The notes beneath the pieces were generated by a model. The model worked only from the letters and a program-made list of their open reading frames with translations. It searched no databases and was not told where the DNA came from. Below are positions 1 to 13,625 of a DNA stretch of 64,000 bases, in pieces. The translations under genes and the position numbers were made by a program. Where the stretch lies: positions 10,478,001 to 10,542,000 of the forward strand of contig OZ176054.1 of NCBI GenBank assembly GCA_964247055.1, written 5' to 3'. This DNA is from Paragordius varius. Its lineage: Eukaryota > Nematomorpha. How positions within the stretch are numbered: position 1 is the first letter of the stretch; the number at the start of each line of letters is the position of its first letter.

Positions 1-478
1 TAGGGCGAAAAATCGATTTAAAAAATTATTTTTGTGGACTTTGTTTTTTTTGAAAAAAAATGGCATTTTACGGGGGGAGCGGGTAAAAAGAGGGCCTAAA
101 TCAAAAAAGTGACTCGACTATGTTCGGCGCAATCTAAAATAAGTAAACAAAAATCATATTTGAAATTGAATGGTCCAACACGTTCTCCAAAAAATTGACT
201 TAACCCATTTTTCACACAGGGTGGGCCCAAACTGGGGACCTAATTCCAAAAAAGGGCGAAGCTATTGTCGGGGCATTCATTAATGATTAAATTTTTTCGA
301 TGTTTGGATTTGATTGGGTTCACCGGTTTTCCGGAAACAGATCACAAAGTTATAAAAATCAGTTTTTAGCGGGTAGCTCCTTACCCGCCAGCTATCATCA
401 AATAAACGGTAGACTAAAATTTTTGCCTTTTAACAGGGAATACGTGGAATCCATATAGAATTTTTACGTTCTCATACC

Positions 479-1010
479 TAGGGCGAAAAATCGATTTAAA
501 AAATTATTTTTGTGGACTTTGTTTTTTTTGAGAAAGGTGGCATTTTACGGGGGGAGCGGGTAAAAAGAGGGCCTAAATCAAAAAAGTGACTCGACTATGT
601 TCGGCGCAATCTAAAAAAAGTAAACAAAAATCATATTTGAAATTGAATGGTCCAACACGTTCTCCAAAAAATTGACTTAACCCATTTTTCACACAGGGTG
701 GGCCCAAACTGGGGACCTAATTCCAAAAAAGGGCGAAGCTATTGTCGGGGCATTCATATTTTTTCGATATTTGGATTTGATTGGGTCTACCGGTTTTCCT
801 GTACCAGATCACAAAGCCAGCATCTTCCATTTTTATAAATATATAGATTACCATAAATAATGTATTAATATCCATATATCTTTTAACATGCTATACATAT
901 GATAGATACTCCTTACTCAGCATCTATCATCAAAGAAACGCTTGACTAAAATTTTTGCCTTTTAACAGGGAATACGTGGAATCCATATAGAATTTTTACG
1001 TTCTCATACC
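479..1010 (+). repeat. B-type satellite unit (first copy)
   Basis: The left 280 bp or so are almost identical to A units. The unit then lacks the ttaatgattaaa insert of type A and carries its own right-central segment from ggtctaccggttttcctgtacc to atctatcatcaaagaaacgc. It ends like an A unit (ttttgccttttaacagggaa onward). The B-only part is very AT-rich (tttataaatatatagattac) and is about 55-60 bp longer than the matching A segment. A 63-codon frame inside it is only a shadow of the repeat. Confidence 0.95.
899..930 (+). repeat. B-type stem-loop (representative)
   Basis: atgatagat at 899-907 and atctatcat at 922-930 form a perfect 9-bp stem around a 14-nt loop containing actccttactcagc. It recurs in the four complete B units. 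It lies where A units have a different hairpin. Confidence 0.85.
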
Positions 1011-1488
1011 TAGGGCGAAAAATCGATTTAAAAAATTATTTTTGTGGACTTTGTTTTTTTTGAAAAAAAATGGCATTTTACGGGGGGAGCGGGTAAAAAG
1101 AGGGCCTAAATGAAAAAAGTGACTCGACTATGTTCGGCGCAATCTAAAATAAGTAAACAAAAATCATATTTGAAATTGAATGGTCCAACACGTTCTCCAA
1201 AAAATTGACTTAACCCATTTTTCACACAGGGTGGGCCCAAACTGGGGACCTAATTCCAAAAAAGGGCGAAGCTATTGTCGGGGCATTCATTAATGATTAA
1301 ATTTTTTCGATGTTTGGATTTGATTGGGTTCACCGGTTTTCCGGAAACAGATCACAAAGTTATAAAAATCAGTTTTTAGCGGGTAGCTCCTTACCCGCCA
1401 GCTATCATCAAATAAACGGTAGACTAAAATTTTTGCCTTTTAACAGGGAATACGTGGAATCCATATAGAATTTTTACGGTCTCATACC

Positions 1489-2018
1489 TAGGGCGAAAAA
1501 TCGATTTAAAAAATTATTTTTGTGGACTTTGTTTTTTGAAAAAAATGGCATTTTACGGGGGGAGCGGGTAAAAAGAGGGCCTAAATCAAAAAAGTGACTC
1601 GACTATGTTCGGCGCAATCTAAAAAAAGTAAACAAAAATCATATTTGAAATTGAATGGTCCAACACGTTCTCCAAAAAATTGACTTAACCCATTTTTCAC
1701 ACAGGGTGGGCCCAAACTGGGGACCTAATTCCAAAAAAGGGCGAAGCTATTGTCGGGGCATTCATATTTTTTCGATATTTGGATTTGATTGGGTCTACCG
1801 GTTTTCCTGTACCAGATCACAAAGCCAGCATCTTCCATTTTTATAAATATATAGATTACCATAAATAATGTATTAATATCCATATATCTTTTAACATGCT
1901 ATACATATGATAGATACTCCTTACTCAGCATCTATCATCAAAGAAACGCTTGACTAAAATTTTTGCCTTTTAACAGGGAATACGTGGAATCCATATAGAA
2001 TTTTTACGTTCTCATACC
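1489..2018 (+). repeat. B-type satellite unit (second copy)
   Basis: This 530-bp unit has the same B-specific right-central segment as 479-1010, including agccagcatcttcc, but a shorter t-run after gtggactttg. It is the B half of the dimer 1011-2018. Confidence 0.95.
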
Positions 2019-2496
2019 TAGGGCGAAAAATCGATTTAAAAAATTATTTTTGTGGACTTTGTTTTTTTTGAAAAAAAATGGCATTTTACGGGGGGAGCGG
2101 GTAAAAAGAGGGCCTAAATGAAAAAAGTGACTCGACTATGTTCGGCGCAATCTAAAATAAGTAAACAAAAATCATATTTGAAATTGAATGGTCCAACACG
2201 TTCTCCAAAAAATTGACTTAACCCATTTTTCACACAGGGTGGGCCCAAACTGGGGACCTAATTCCAAAAAAGGGCGAAGCTATTGTCGGGGCATTCATTA
2301 ATGATTAAATTTTTTCGATGTTTGGATTTGATTGGGTTCACCGGTTTTCCGGAAACAGATCACAAAGTTATAAAAATCAGTTTTTAGCGGGTAGCTCCTT
2401 ACCCGCCAGCTATCATCAAATAAACGGTAGACTAAAATTTTTGCCTTTTAACAGGGAATACGTGGAATCCATATAGAATTTTTACGGTCTCATACC

Positions 2497-3026
2497 TAGG
2501 GCGAAAAATCGATTTAAAAAATTATTTTTGTGGACTTTGTTTTTTGAAAAAAATGGCATTTTACGGGGGGAGCGGGTAAAAAGAGGGCCTAAATCAAAAA
2601 AGTGACTCGACTATGTTCGGCGCAATCTAAAATAAGTAAACAAAAATCATATTTGAAATTGAATGGTCCAACACGTTCTCCAAAAAATTGACTTAACCCA
2701 TTTTTCACACAGGGTGGGCCCAAACTGGGGACCTAATTCCAAAAAAGGGCGAAGCTATTGTCGGGGCATTCATATTTTTTCGATATTTGGATTTGATTGG
2801 GTCTACCGGTTTTCCTGTACCAGATCACAAAGCCAGCATTTTCCATTTTTATAAATATATAGATTACCATAAATAATGTATTAATATCCATATATCTTTT
2901 AACATGCTATACATATGATAGATACTCCTTACTCAGCATCTATCATCAAAGAAACGCTTGACTAAAATTTTTGCCTTTTAACAGGGAATACGTGGAATCC
3001 ATATAGAATTTTTACGTTCTCATACC
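2497..3026 (+). repeat. B-type satellite unit (third copy)
   Basis: This 530-bp unit has agccagcattttcc in place of agccagcatcttcc. It is the B half of the dimer 2019-3026. Confidence 0.95.
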
Positions 3027-3503
3027 TAGGGCGAAAAATCGATTTAAAAAATTATTTTTGTGGACTTTGTTTTTTTTGAAAAAAATGGCATTTTACGGGG
3101 GGAGCGGGTAAAAAGAGGGCCTAAATCAAAAAAGTGACTCGACTATGTTCGGCGCAATCTAAAATAAGTAAACAAAAATCATATTTGAAATTGAATGGTC
3201 CAACACGTTCTCCAAAAAATTGACTTAACCCATTTTTCACACAGGGTGGGCCCAAACTGGGGACCTAATTCCAAAAAAGGGCGAAGCTATTGTCGGGGCA
3301 TTCATTAATGATTAAATTTTTTCGATGTTTGGATTTGATTGGGTTCACCGGTTTTCCGGAAACAGATCACAAAGTTATAAAAATCAGTTTTTAGCGGGTA
3401 GCTCCTTACCCGCCAGCTATCATCAAATAAACGGTAGACTAAAATTTTTGCCTTTTAACAGGGAATACGTGGAATCCATATAGAATTTTTACGGTCTCAT
3501 ACC

Positions 3504-4030
3504 TAGGGCGAAAAATCGATTTTAAAAATTTTTTTTGTGGACTTTGTTTTTTGAAAAAAATGGCATTTTACGGGGGGAGCGGGTAAAAAGAGGGCCTAAA
3601 TCAAAAAAGTGACTCGACTATGTTCGGCGCAATCTAAAATAAGTAAACAAAAATCATATTTGAAATTGAATGGTCCAACACGTTCTCCAAAAAATTGACT
3701 TAACCCATTTTTCACACAGGGTGGGCCCAAACTGGGGACCTAATTCCAAAAAAGGGCGAAGCTATTGTCGGGGCATTCATATTTTTTCGATATTTGGATT
3801 TGATTGGGTCTACCGGTTTTCCTGTACCAGATCACAAAGCCAGCATTTTCCATTTTTATAAATATATAGATTACCATAAATAATGTATTAATATCCATAT
3901 ATCTTTTAACATGCTAATATGATAGATACTCCTTACTCAGCATCTATCATCAAAGAAACGCTTGACTAAAATTTTTGCCTTTTAACAGGGAATACGTGGA
4001 ATCCATATAGAATTTTTACGTTCTCATACC
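3504..4030 (+). repeat. B-type satellite unit (fourth copy)
   Basis: This 527-bp unit opens with a variant left edge (tcgattttaaaaatttttttt) and lacks three bases near aacatgctaatatgatag. It is the last complete B unit in the main array. Confidence 0.94.
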
Positions 4031-4987
4031 TAGGGCGAAAAATCGATTTAAAAAATTATTTTTGTGGACTTTGTTTTTTTTGAAAAAAATGGCATTTTAC
4101 GGGGGGAGCGGGTAAAAAGAGGGCCTAAATCAAAAAAGTGACTCGACTATGTTCGGCGCAATCTAAAATAAGTAAACAAAAATCATATTTGAAATTGAAT
4201 GGTCCAACACGTTCTCCAAAAAATTGACTTAACCCATTTTTCACACAGGGTGGGCCCAAACTGGGGACCTAATTCCAAAAAAGGGCGAAGCTATTGTCGG
4301 GGCATTCATTAATGATTAAATTTTTTCGATGTTTGGATTTGATTGGGTTCACCGGTTTTCCGGAAACAGATCACAAAGTTATATGAAAAATCAGTTTTTA
4401 GCGGGTAGCTCCTTACCCGCCAGCTATCATCAAATAAACGGTAGACTAAAATTTTTGCCTTTTAACAGGGAATACGTGGAATCCATATAGAATTTTTACG
4501 GTCTCATACCTAGGGCGAAAAATCGATTTAAAAAATTATTTTTGTGGACTTTGTTTTTTGAAAAAAATGGCATTTTACGGGGGGAGCGGGTAAAAAGAAG
4601 GCCTAAATCAAAAAAGTGACTCGACTATGTTCGGCGCAATCTAAAATAAGTAAACAAAAATCATATTTGAAATTGAATGGTCCAACACGTTCTCCAAAAA
4701 ATTGACTTAACCCATTTTTCACACGGGGTGGGCCCAAACTGGGGACCTAATTCCAAAAAAGGGCGAAGCTATTGTCGGGGCATTCATTAATGATTAAATT
4801 TTTTCGATGTTTGGATTTGATTGGGTTCACCGGTTTTCCGGAAACAGATCACAAATTATATGAAAAATCAGTTTTTAGCGGGTAGCTCCTTACCCGCCAG
4901 CTATCATCAAATAAACGGTAGACTAAAATTTTTGCCTTTTAACAGGGAATACGTGGAATCCATATAGAATTTTTACGGTCTCATACC

Positions 4988-5517
4988 TAGGGCGAAAAAT
5001 CGATTTAAAAAATTATTTTTGTGGACTTTGTTTTTTGAGAAAGGTGGCATTTTACGGGGGGAGCGGTTAAAAAGAGGGCCTAAATCAAAAAAGTGACTCG
5101 ACTATGTTCGGCGCAATCTAAAAAAAGTAAACAAAAATCATATTTGAAATTGAATGGTCCAACACGTTCTCCAAAAAATTGACTTAACCCATTTTTCACA
5201 CAGGGTGGGCCCAAACTGGGGACCTAATTCCAAAAAAGGGCGAAGCTATTGTCGGGGCATTCATATTTTTTCGATATTTGGATTTGATTGGGTCTACCGG
5301 TTTTCCTGTACCAGATCACAAAGCCAGCATTTTCCATTTTTATAAATATATAGATTACCATAAATAATGTATTAATATCCATATATCTTTTAACATGCTA
5401 TACATATGATAGATACTCCTTACCCGCCAGCTATCATCAAATAAACGGTAGACTAAAATTTTTGCCTTTTAACAGGGAATACGTGGAATCCATATAGAAT
5501 TTTTACGGTCTCATACC
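4988..5517 (+). repeat. Chimeric B/A satellite unit
   Basis: The unit is B-type through the B-specific segment (tctaccggttttcctgtacc to acatatgatagatactcctta). It then switches to the A-type right end (cccgccagctatcatcaaat, then aaacggtagac). The switch lies in or just before the shared string actccttac. This is what a crossover or conversion tract between a B and an A unit would leave. The unit marks the last B-specific sequence before the array becomes pure A. Its left edge also carries gagaaaggtgg, seen in unit 479-1010 and again only after position 43220. Confidence 0.92.
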
Positions 5518-5885
5518 TAGGGCGAAAAATCGATTTAAAAAATTATTTTTGTGGACTTTGTTTTTTGAAAAAAATGGCATTTTACGGGGGGAGCGGGTAA
5601 AAAGAGGGCCTAAATCAAAAAAGTGACTCGACTATGTTCGGCGCAATCTAAAATAAGTAAACAAAAATCATATTTGAAATTGAATGGTCCAACACGTTCT
5701 CCAAAAAATTGACTTAACCCATTTTTCACACGGGGTGGGCCCAAACTGGGGACCTAATTCCAAAAAAGGGCGAAGCTATTGTCGGGGCATTCATTAATGA
5801 TTAAATTTTTTCGATGTTTGGATTTGATTGGGTTCACCGGTTTTCCGGAAACAGATCACAAAGTTATATGAAAAATCAGTTTTTA

Positions 5886-5905
5886 GCGGGTAGCTCCTTA
5901 CCCGC
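5886..5905 (+). repeat. A-type stem-loop (representative)
   Basis: gcgggta (5886-5892) and tacccgc (5899-5905) form a perfect 7-bp, mostly GC stem with a 6-nt loop gctcct. It is present in most A units. A subset between 24108 and 35573 carries aacgggaagctcc and so loses pairs in the left arm. Confidence 0.85.
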
Positions 5906-8900
5906 CAGCTATCATCAAATAAACGGTAGACTAAAATTTTTGCCTTTTAACAGGGAATACGTGGAATCCATATAGAATTTTTACGGTCTCATACCTAGGG
6001 CGAAAAATCGATTTAAAAAATTATTTTTGTGGACTTTGTTTTTTGAAAAAAATGGCATTTTACGGGGGAGCGGGTAAAAAGAGGGCCTAAATCAAAAAAG
6101 TGACTCGACTATGTTCGGCGCAATCTAAAATAAGTAAACAAAAATCATATTTGAAATTGAATGGTCCAACACGTTCTCCAAAAAATTGACTTAACCCATT
6201 TTTCACACGGGGTGGGCCCAAACTGGGGACCTAATTCCAAAAAAGGGCGAAGCTATTGTCGGGGCATTCATTAATGATTAAATTTTTTCGATGTTTGGAT
6301 TTGATTGGGTTCACCGGTTTTCCGGAAACAGATCACAAATTATATGAAAAATCAGTTTTTAGCGGGTAGCTCCTTACCCGCCAGCTATCATCAAATAAAC
6401 GGTAGACTAAAATTTTTGCCTTTTAACAGGGAATACGTGGAATCCATATAGAATTTTTACGGTCTCATACCTAGGGCGAAAAATCGATTTAAAAAATTAT
6501 TTTTGTGGACTTTGTTTTTTGAAAAAAATGGCATTTTACGGGGGGAGCGGGTAAAAAGAGGGCCTAAATCAAAAAAGTGACTCGACTATGTTCGGCGCAA
6601 TCTAAAATAAGTAAACAAAAATCATATTTGAAATTGAATGGTCCAACACGTTCTCCAAAAAATTGACTTAACCCATTTTTCACACAGGGTGGGCCCAAAC
6701 TGGGGACCTAATTCCAAAAAAGGGCGAAGCTATTGTCGGGGCATTCATTAATGATTAAATTTTTTCGATGTTTGGATTTGATTGGGTTCACCGGTTTTCC
6801 GGAAACAGATCACAAAGTTATATGAAAAATCAGTTTTTAGCGGGTAGCTCCTTACCCGCCAGCTATCATCAAATAAACGGTAGACTAAAATTTTTGCCTT
6901 TTAACAGGGAATACGTGGAATCCATATAGAATTTTTACGGTCTCATACCTAGGGCGAAAAATCGATTTAAAAAATTATTTTTGTGGACTTTGTTTTTTGA
7001 AAAAAATGGCATTTTACTGGGGGAGCGGGTAAAAAGAGGGCCTAAATCAAAAAAGTGACTCGACTATGTTCGGCGCAATCTAAAATAAGTAAACAAAAAT
7101 CATATTTGAAATTGAATGGTCCAACACGTTCTCCAAAAAATTGACTTAACCCATTTTTCACACGGGGTGGGCCCAAACTGGGGACCTAATTCCAAAAAAG
7201 GGCGAAGCTATTGTCGGGGCATTCAGTAATGATTAAATTTTTTCGATGTTTGGATTTGATTGGGTTCACCGGTTTTCCGGAAACAGATCACAAAGTTGTA
7301 TGAAAAATCAGTTTTTAGCGGGTAGCTCCTTACCCGCCAGCTATCATCAAATAAACGGTAGACTAAAATTTTTGCCTTTTAACAGGGAATACGTGGAATC
7401 CATATAGAATTTTTACGGTCTCATACCTAGGGCGAAAAATCGATTTAAAAAATTATTTTTGTGGACTTTGTTTTTTGAAAAAAATGGCATTTTACGGGGG
7501 GAGCGGGTAAAAAGAGGACCTAAATCAAAAAAGTGACTCGACTATGTTCGGCGCAATCTAAAATAAGTAAACAAAAATCATATTTGAAATTGAATGGTCC
7601 AACACGTTCTCCAAAAAATTGACTTAACCCATTTTTCACACGGGGTGGGCCCAAACTGGGGACCTAATTCCAAAAAAGGGCGAAGCTATTGTCGGGGCAT
7701 TCATTAATGATTAAATTTTTTCGATGTTTGGATTTGATTGGGTTCACCGGTTTTCCGGAAACAGATCACAAATTATATGAAAAATCAGTTTTTAGCGGGT
7801 AGCTCCTTACCCGCCAGCTATCATCAAATAAACGGTAGACTAAAATTTTTGCCTTTTAACAGGGAATACGTGGAATCCATATAGAATTTTTACGGTCTCA
7901 TACCTAGGGCGAAAAATCGATTTAAAAAATTATTTTTGTGGACTTTGTTTTTTGAAAAAAATGGCATTTTACGGGGGGAGCGGGTAAAAAGAGGACCTAA
8001 ATCAAAAAAGTGACTCGACTATGTTCGGCGCAATCTAAAATAAGTAAACAAAAATCATATTTGAAATTGAATGGTCCAACACGTTCTCCAAAAAATTGAC
8101 TTAACCCATTTTTCACACGGGGTGGGCCCAAACTGGGGACCTAATTCCAAAAAAGGGCGAAGCTATTGTCGGGGCATTCATTAATGATTAAATTTTTTCG
8201 ATGTTTGGATTTGATTGGGTTCACCGGTTTTCCGGAAACAGATCACAAATTATATGAAAAATCAGTTTTTAGCGGGTAGCTCCTTACCCGCCAGCTATCA
8301 TCAAATAAACGGTAGACTAAAATTTTTGCCTTTTAACAGGGAATACGTGGAATCCATATAGAATTTTTACGGTCTCATACCTAGGGCGAAAAATCGATTT
8401 AAAAAATTATTTTTGTGGACTTTGTTTTTTTTGAAAAAAATGGCATTTTATGGGGGGAGCGGGTAAAAAGAGGGCCTAAATCAAAAAAGTGACTCGACTA
8501 TGTTCGGCGCAATCTAAAATAAGTAAACAAAAATCATATTTGAAATTGAATGGGCCAACACGTTCTCCAAAAAATTGACTTAACCCATTTTTCACACAGG
8601 GTGGGCCCAAACTGGGGACCTAATTCCAAAAAAGGGCGAAGCTATTGTCGGGGCATTCATTAATGATTAAATTTTTTCGATGTTTGGATTTGATTGGGTT
8701 CACCGGTTTTCCGGAAACAGATCACAAAGTTTGAAAAATCAGTTTTTAGCGGGTAGCTCCTTACCCGCCAGCTATCATCAAATAAACGGTAGACTAAAAT
8801 TTTTGCCTTTTAACAGGGAATACGTGGAATCCATATAGAATTTTTACGGTCTCATACCTAGGGCGAAAAATCGATTTAAAAAATTATTTTTGTGGACTTT

Positions 8901-11900
8901 GTTTTTTGAAAAAAATGGCATTTTACGGGGGGAGCGGGTAAAAAGAGGACCTAAATCAAAAAAGTGACTCGACTATGTTCGGCGCAATCTAAAATAAGTA
9001 AACAAAAATCATATTTGAAATTGAATGGTCCAACACGTTCTCCAAAAAATTGACTTAACCCATTTTTCACACGGGGTGGGCCCAAACTGGGGACCTAATT
9101 CCAAAAAAGGGCGAAGCTATTGTCGGGGCATTCATTAATGATTAAATTTTTTCGATGTTTGGATTTGATTGGGTTCACCGGTTTTCCGGAAACAGATCAC
9201 AAATTATATGAAAAATCAGTTTTTAGCGGGTAGCTCCTTACCCGCCAGCTATCATCAAATAAACGGTAGACTAAAATTTTTGCCTTTTAACAGGGAATAC
9301 GTGGAATCCATATAGAATTTTTACGGTCTCATACCTAGGGCGAAAAATCGATTTAAAAAATTATTTTTGTGGACTTTGTTTTTTTTGAAAAAAATGGCAT
9401 TTTATGGGGGTAGCGGGTAAAAAGAGGGCCTAAATCAAAAAAGTGACTCGACTATGTTCGGCGCAATCTAAAATAAGTAAACAAAAATCATATTTGAAAT
9501 TGAATGGTCCAACACGTTCTCCAAAAAATTGACTTAACCCATTTTTCACACAGGGTGGGCCCAAACTGGGGACCTAATTCCAAAAAAGGGCGAAGCTATT
9601 GTCGGGGCATTCATTAATGATTAAATTTTTTCGATGTTTGGATTTGATTGGGTTCACCGGTTTTCCGGAAACAGATCACAAAGTTTGAAAAATCAGTTTT
9701 TAGCGGGTAGCTCCTTACCCGCCAGCTATCATCAAATAAACGGTAGACTAAAATTTTTGCCTTTTAACAGGGAATACGTGGAATCCATATAGAATTTTTA
9801 CGGTCTCATACCTAGGGCGAAAAATCGATTTAAAAAATTATTTTTGTGGACTTTGTTTTTTGAAAAAAATGGCATTTTACGGGGGGAGCGGGTAAAAAGA
9901 GGACCTAAATCAAAAAAGTGACTCGACTATGTTCGGCGCAATCTAAAATAAGTAAACAAAAATCATATTTGAAATTGAATGGTCCAACACGTTCTCCAAA
10001 AAATTGACTTAACCCATTTTTCACACGGGGTGGGCCCAAACTGGGGACCTAATTCCAAAAAAGGGCGAAGCTATTGTCGGGGCATTCATTAATGATTAAA
10101 TTTTTTCGATGTTTGGATTTGATTGGGTTCACCGGTTTTCCGGAAACAGATCACAAATTATATGAAAAATCAGTTTTTAGCGGGTAGCTCCTTACCCGCC
10201 AGCTATCATCAAATAAACGGTAGACTAAAATTTTTGCCTTTTAACAGGGAATACGTGGAATCCATATAGAATTTTTACGGTCTCATACCTAGGGCGAAAA
10301 ATCGATTTAAAAAATTATTTTTGTGGACTTTGTTTTTTGAAAAAAATGGCATTTTACGGGGGGAGCGGGTAAAAAGAGGACCTAAATCAAAAAAGTGACT
10401 CGACTATGTTCGGCGCAATCTAAAATAAGTAAACAAAAATCATATTTGAAATTGAATGGTCCAACACGTTCTCCAAAAAATTGACTTAACCCATTTTTCA
10501 CACGGGGTGGGCCCAAACTGGGCCCCTAATTCCAAAAAAGGGCGAAGCTATTGTCGGGGCATTCATTAATGATTAAATTTTTTCGATGTTTGGATTTGAT
10601 TGGGTTCACCGGTTTTCCGGAAACAGATCACAAATTATATGAAAAATCAGTTTTTAGCGGGTAGCTCCTTACCCGCCAGCTATCATCAAATAAACGGTAG
10701 ACTAAAATTTTTGCCTTTTAACAGGGAATACGTGGAATCCATATAGAATTTTTACGGTCTCATACCTAGGGCGAAAAATCGATTTAAAAAATTATTTTTG
10801 TGGACTTTGTTTTTTGAAAAAAATGGCATTTTACGGGGGGAGCGGGTAAAAAGAGGACCTAAATCAAAAAAGTGACTCGACTATGTTCGGCGCAATCTAA
10901 AATAAGTAAACAAAAATCATATTTGAAATTGAATGGTCCAACACGTTCTCCAAAAAATTGACTTAACCCATTTTTCACACGGGGTGGGCCCAAACTGGGG
11001 ACCTAATTCCAAAAAAGGGCGAAGCTATTGTCGGGGCATTCATTAATGATTAAATTTTTTCGATGTTTGGATTTGATTGGGTTCACCGGTTTTCCGGAAA
11101 CAGATCACAAATTATATGAAAAATCAGTTTTTAGCGGGTAGCTCCTTACCCGCCAGCTATCATCAAATAAACGGTAGACTAAAATTTTTGCCTTTTAACA
11201 GGGAATACGTGGAATCCATATAGAATTTTTACGGTCTCATACCTAGGGCGAAAAATCGATTTAAAAAATTATTTTTGTGGACTTTGTTTTTTTTGAAAAA
11301 AATGGCATTTTATGGGGGGAGCGGGTAAAAAGAGGGCCTAAATCAAAAAAGTGACTCGACTATGTTCGGCGCAATCTAAAATAAGTAAACAAAAATCATA
11401 TTTGAAATTGAATGGGCCAACACGTTCTCCAAAAAATTGACTTAACCCATTTTTCACACAGGGTGGGCCCAAACTGGGGACCTAATTCCAAAAAAGGGCG
11501 AAGCTATTGTCGGGGCATTCATTAATGATTAAATTTTTTCGATGTTTGGATTTGATTGGGTTCACCGGTTTTCCGGAAACAGATCACAAAGTTTGAAAAA
11601 TCAGTTTTTAGCGGGTAGCTCCTTACCCGCCAGCTATCATCAAATAAACGGTAGACTAAAATTTTTGCCTTTTAACAGGGAATACGTGGAATCCATATAG
11701 AATTTTTACGGTCTCATACCTAGGGCGAAAAATCGATTTAAAAAATTATTTTTGTGGACTTTGTTTTTTGAAAAAAATGGCATTTTACGGGGGGAGCGGG
11801 TAAAAAGAGGACCTAAATCAAAAAAGTGACTCGACTATGTTCGGCGCAATCTAAAATAAGTAAACAAAAATCATATTTGAAATTGAATGGTCCAACACGT

Positions 11901-13625
11901 TCTCCAAAAAATTGACTTAACCCATTTTTCACACGGGGTGGGCCCAAACTGGGGACCTAATTCCAAAAAAGGGCGAAGCTATTGTCGGGGCATTCATTAA
12001 TGATTAAATTTTTTCGATGTTTGGATTTGATTGGGTTCACCGGTTTTCCGGAAACAGATCACAAATTATATGAAAAATCAGTTTTTAGCGGGTAGCTCCT
12101 TACCCGCCAGCTATCATCAAATAAACGGTAGACTAAAATTTTTGCCTTTTAACAGGGAATACGTGGAATCCATATAGAATTTTTACGGTCTCATACCTAG
12201 GGCGAAAAATCGATTTAAAAAATTATTTTTGTGGACTTTGTTTTTTGAAAAAAATGGCATTTTACGGGGGGAGCGGGTAAAAAGAGGACCTAAATCAAAA
12301 AAGTGACTCGACTATGTTCGGCGCAATCTAAAATAAGTAAACAAAAATCATATTTGAAATTGAATGGTCCAACACGTTCTCCAAAAAATTGACTTAACCC
12401 ATTTTTCACACAGGGTGGGCCCAAACTGGGGACCTAATTCCAAAAAAGGGCGAAGCTATTGTCGGGGCATTCATTAATGATTAAATTTTTTCGATGTTTG
12501 GATTTGATTGGGTTCACCGGTTTTCCGGAAACAGATCACAAAGTTTGAAAAATCAGTTTTTAGCGGGTAGCTCCTTACCCGCCAGCTATCATCAAATAAA
12601 CGGTAGACTAAAATTTTTGCCTTTTAACAGGGAATACGTGGAATCCATATAGAATTTTTACGGTCTCATACCTAGGGCGAAAAATCGATTTAAAAAATTA
12701 TTTTTGTGGACTTTGTTTTTTGAAAAAAATGGCATTTTACGGGGGGAGCGGGTAAAAAGAGGACCTAAATCAAAAAAGTGACTCGACTATGTTCGGCGCA
12801 ATCTAAAATAAGTAAACAAAAATCATATTTGAAATTGAATGGTCCAACACGTTCTCCAAAAAATTGACTTAACCCATTTTTCACACGGGGTGGGCCCAAA
12901 CTGGGCCCCTAATTCCAAAAAAGGGCGAAGCTATTGTCGGGGCATTCATTAATGATTAAATTTTTTCGATGTTTGGATTTGATTGGGTTCACCGGTTTTC
13001 CGGAAACAGATCACAAATTATATGAAAAATCAGTTTTTAGCGGGTAGCTCCTTACCCGCCAGCTATCATCAAATAAACGGTAGACTAAAATTTTTGCCTT
13101 TTAACAGGGAATACGTGGAATCCATATAGAATTTTTACGGTCTCATACCTAGGGCGAAAAATCGATTTAAAAAATTATTTTTGTGGACTTTGTTTTTTGA
13201 AAAAAATGGCATTTTACGGGGGGAGCGGGTAAAAAGAGGACCTAAATCAAAAAAGTGACTCGACTATGTTCGGCGCAATCTAAAATAAGTAAACAAAAAT
13301 CATATTTGAAATTGAATGGTCCAACACGTTCTCCAAAAAATTGACTTAACCCATTTTTCACACGGGGTGGGCCCAAACTGGGCCCCTAATTCCAAAAAAG
13401 GGCGAAGCTATTGTCGGGGCATTCATTAATGATTAAATTTTTTCGATGTTTGGATTTGATTGGGTTCACCGGTTTCCGGAAACAGATCACAAATTATATG
13501 AAAAATCAGTTTTTAGCGGGTAGCTCCTTACCCGCCAGCTATCATCAAATAAACGGTAGACTAAAATTTTTGCCTTTTAACAGGGAATACGTGGAATCCA
13601 TATAGAATTTTTACGGTCTCATACC

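Larger units (their letters stand above)
1..4030 (+). repeat. Higher-order block: four A+B dimers of about 1008 bp
   Basis: Units alternate strictly A (1, 1011, 2019, 3027) and B (479, 1489, 2497, 3504), giving dimers 1-1010, 1011-2018, 2019-3026 and 3027-4030. The dimers share private variants. The A units of dimers 2 and 3 both carry cctaaatgaaaaaagtg where the others have cctaaatcaaaaaagtg. B units of dimers 1 and 2 read agccagcatcttcc, while B units of dimers 3 and 4 read agccagcattttcc. The dimer, not the single unit, has therefore been the unit of amplification here. Confidence 0.93.

Noticed and set aside
647-5345. Repeated 63-codon plus-strand frames (VQHVLQKIDLTHFSHRV...)
   Set aside because: They sit at the same place in each B unit, have no start context and vanish in A units. 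They are shadows of the satellite, not genes.
5630-5660. CENP-B box in the satellite (ttcggcgcaatctaa)
   Set aside because: It matches TTCG....A..C but lacks the rest of the CGGG core, and a partial match of this kind is expected by chance in a 477-bp unit.
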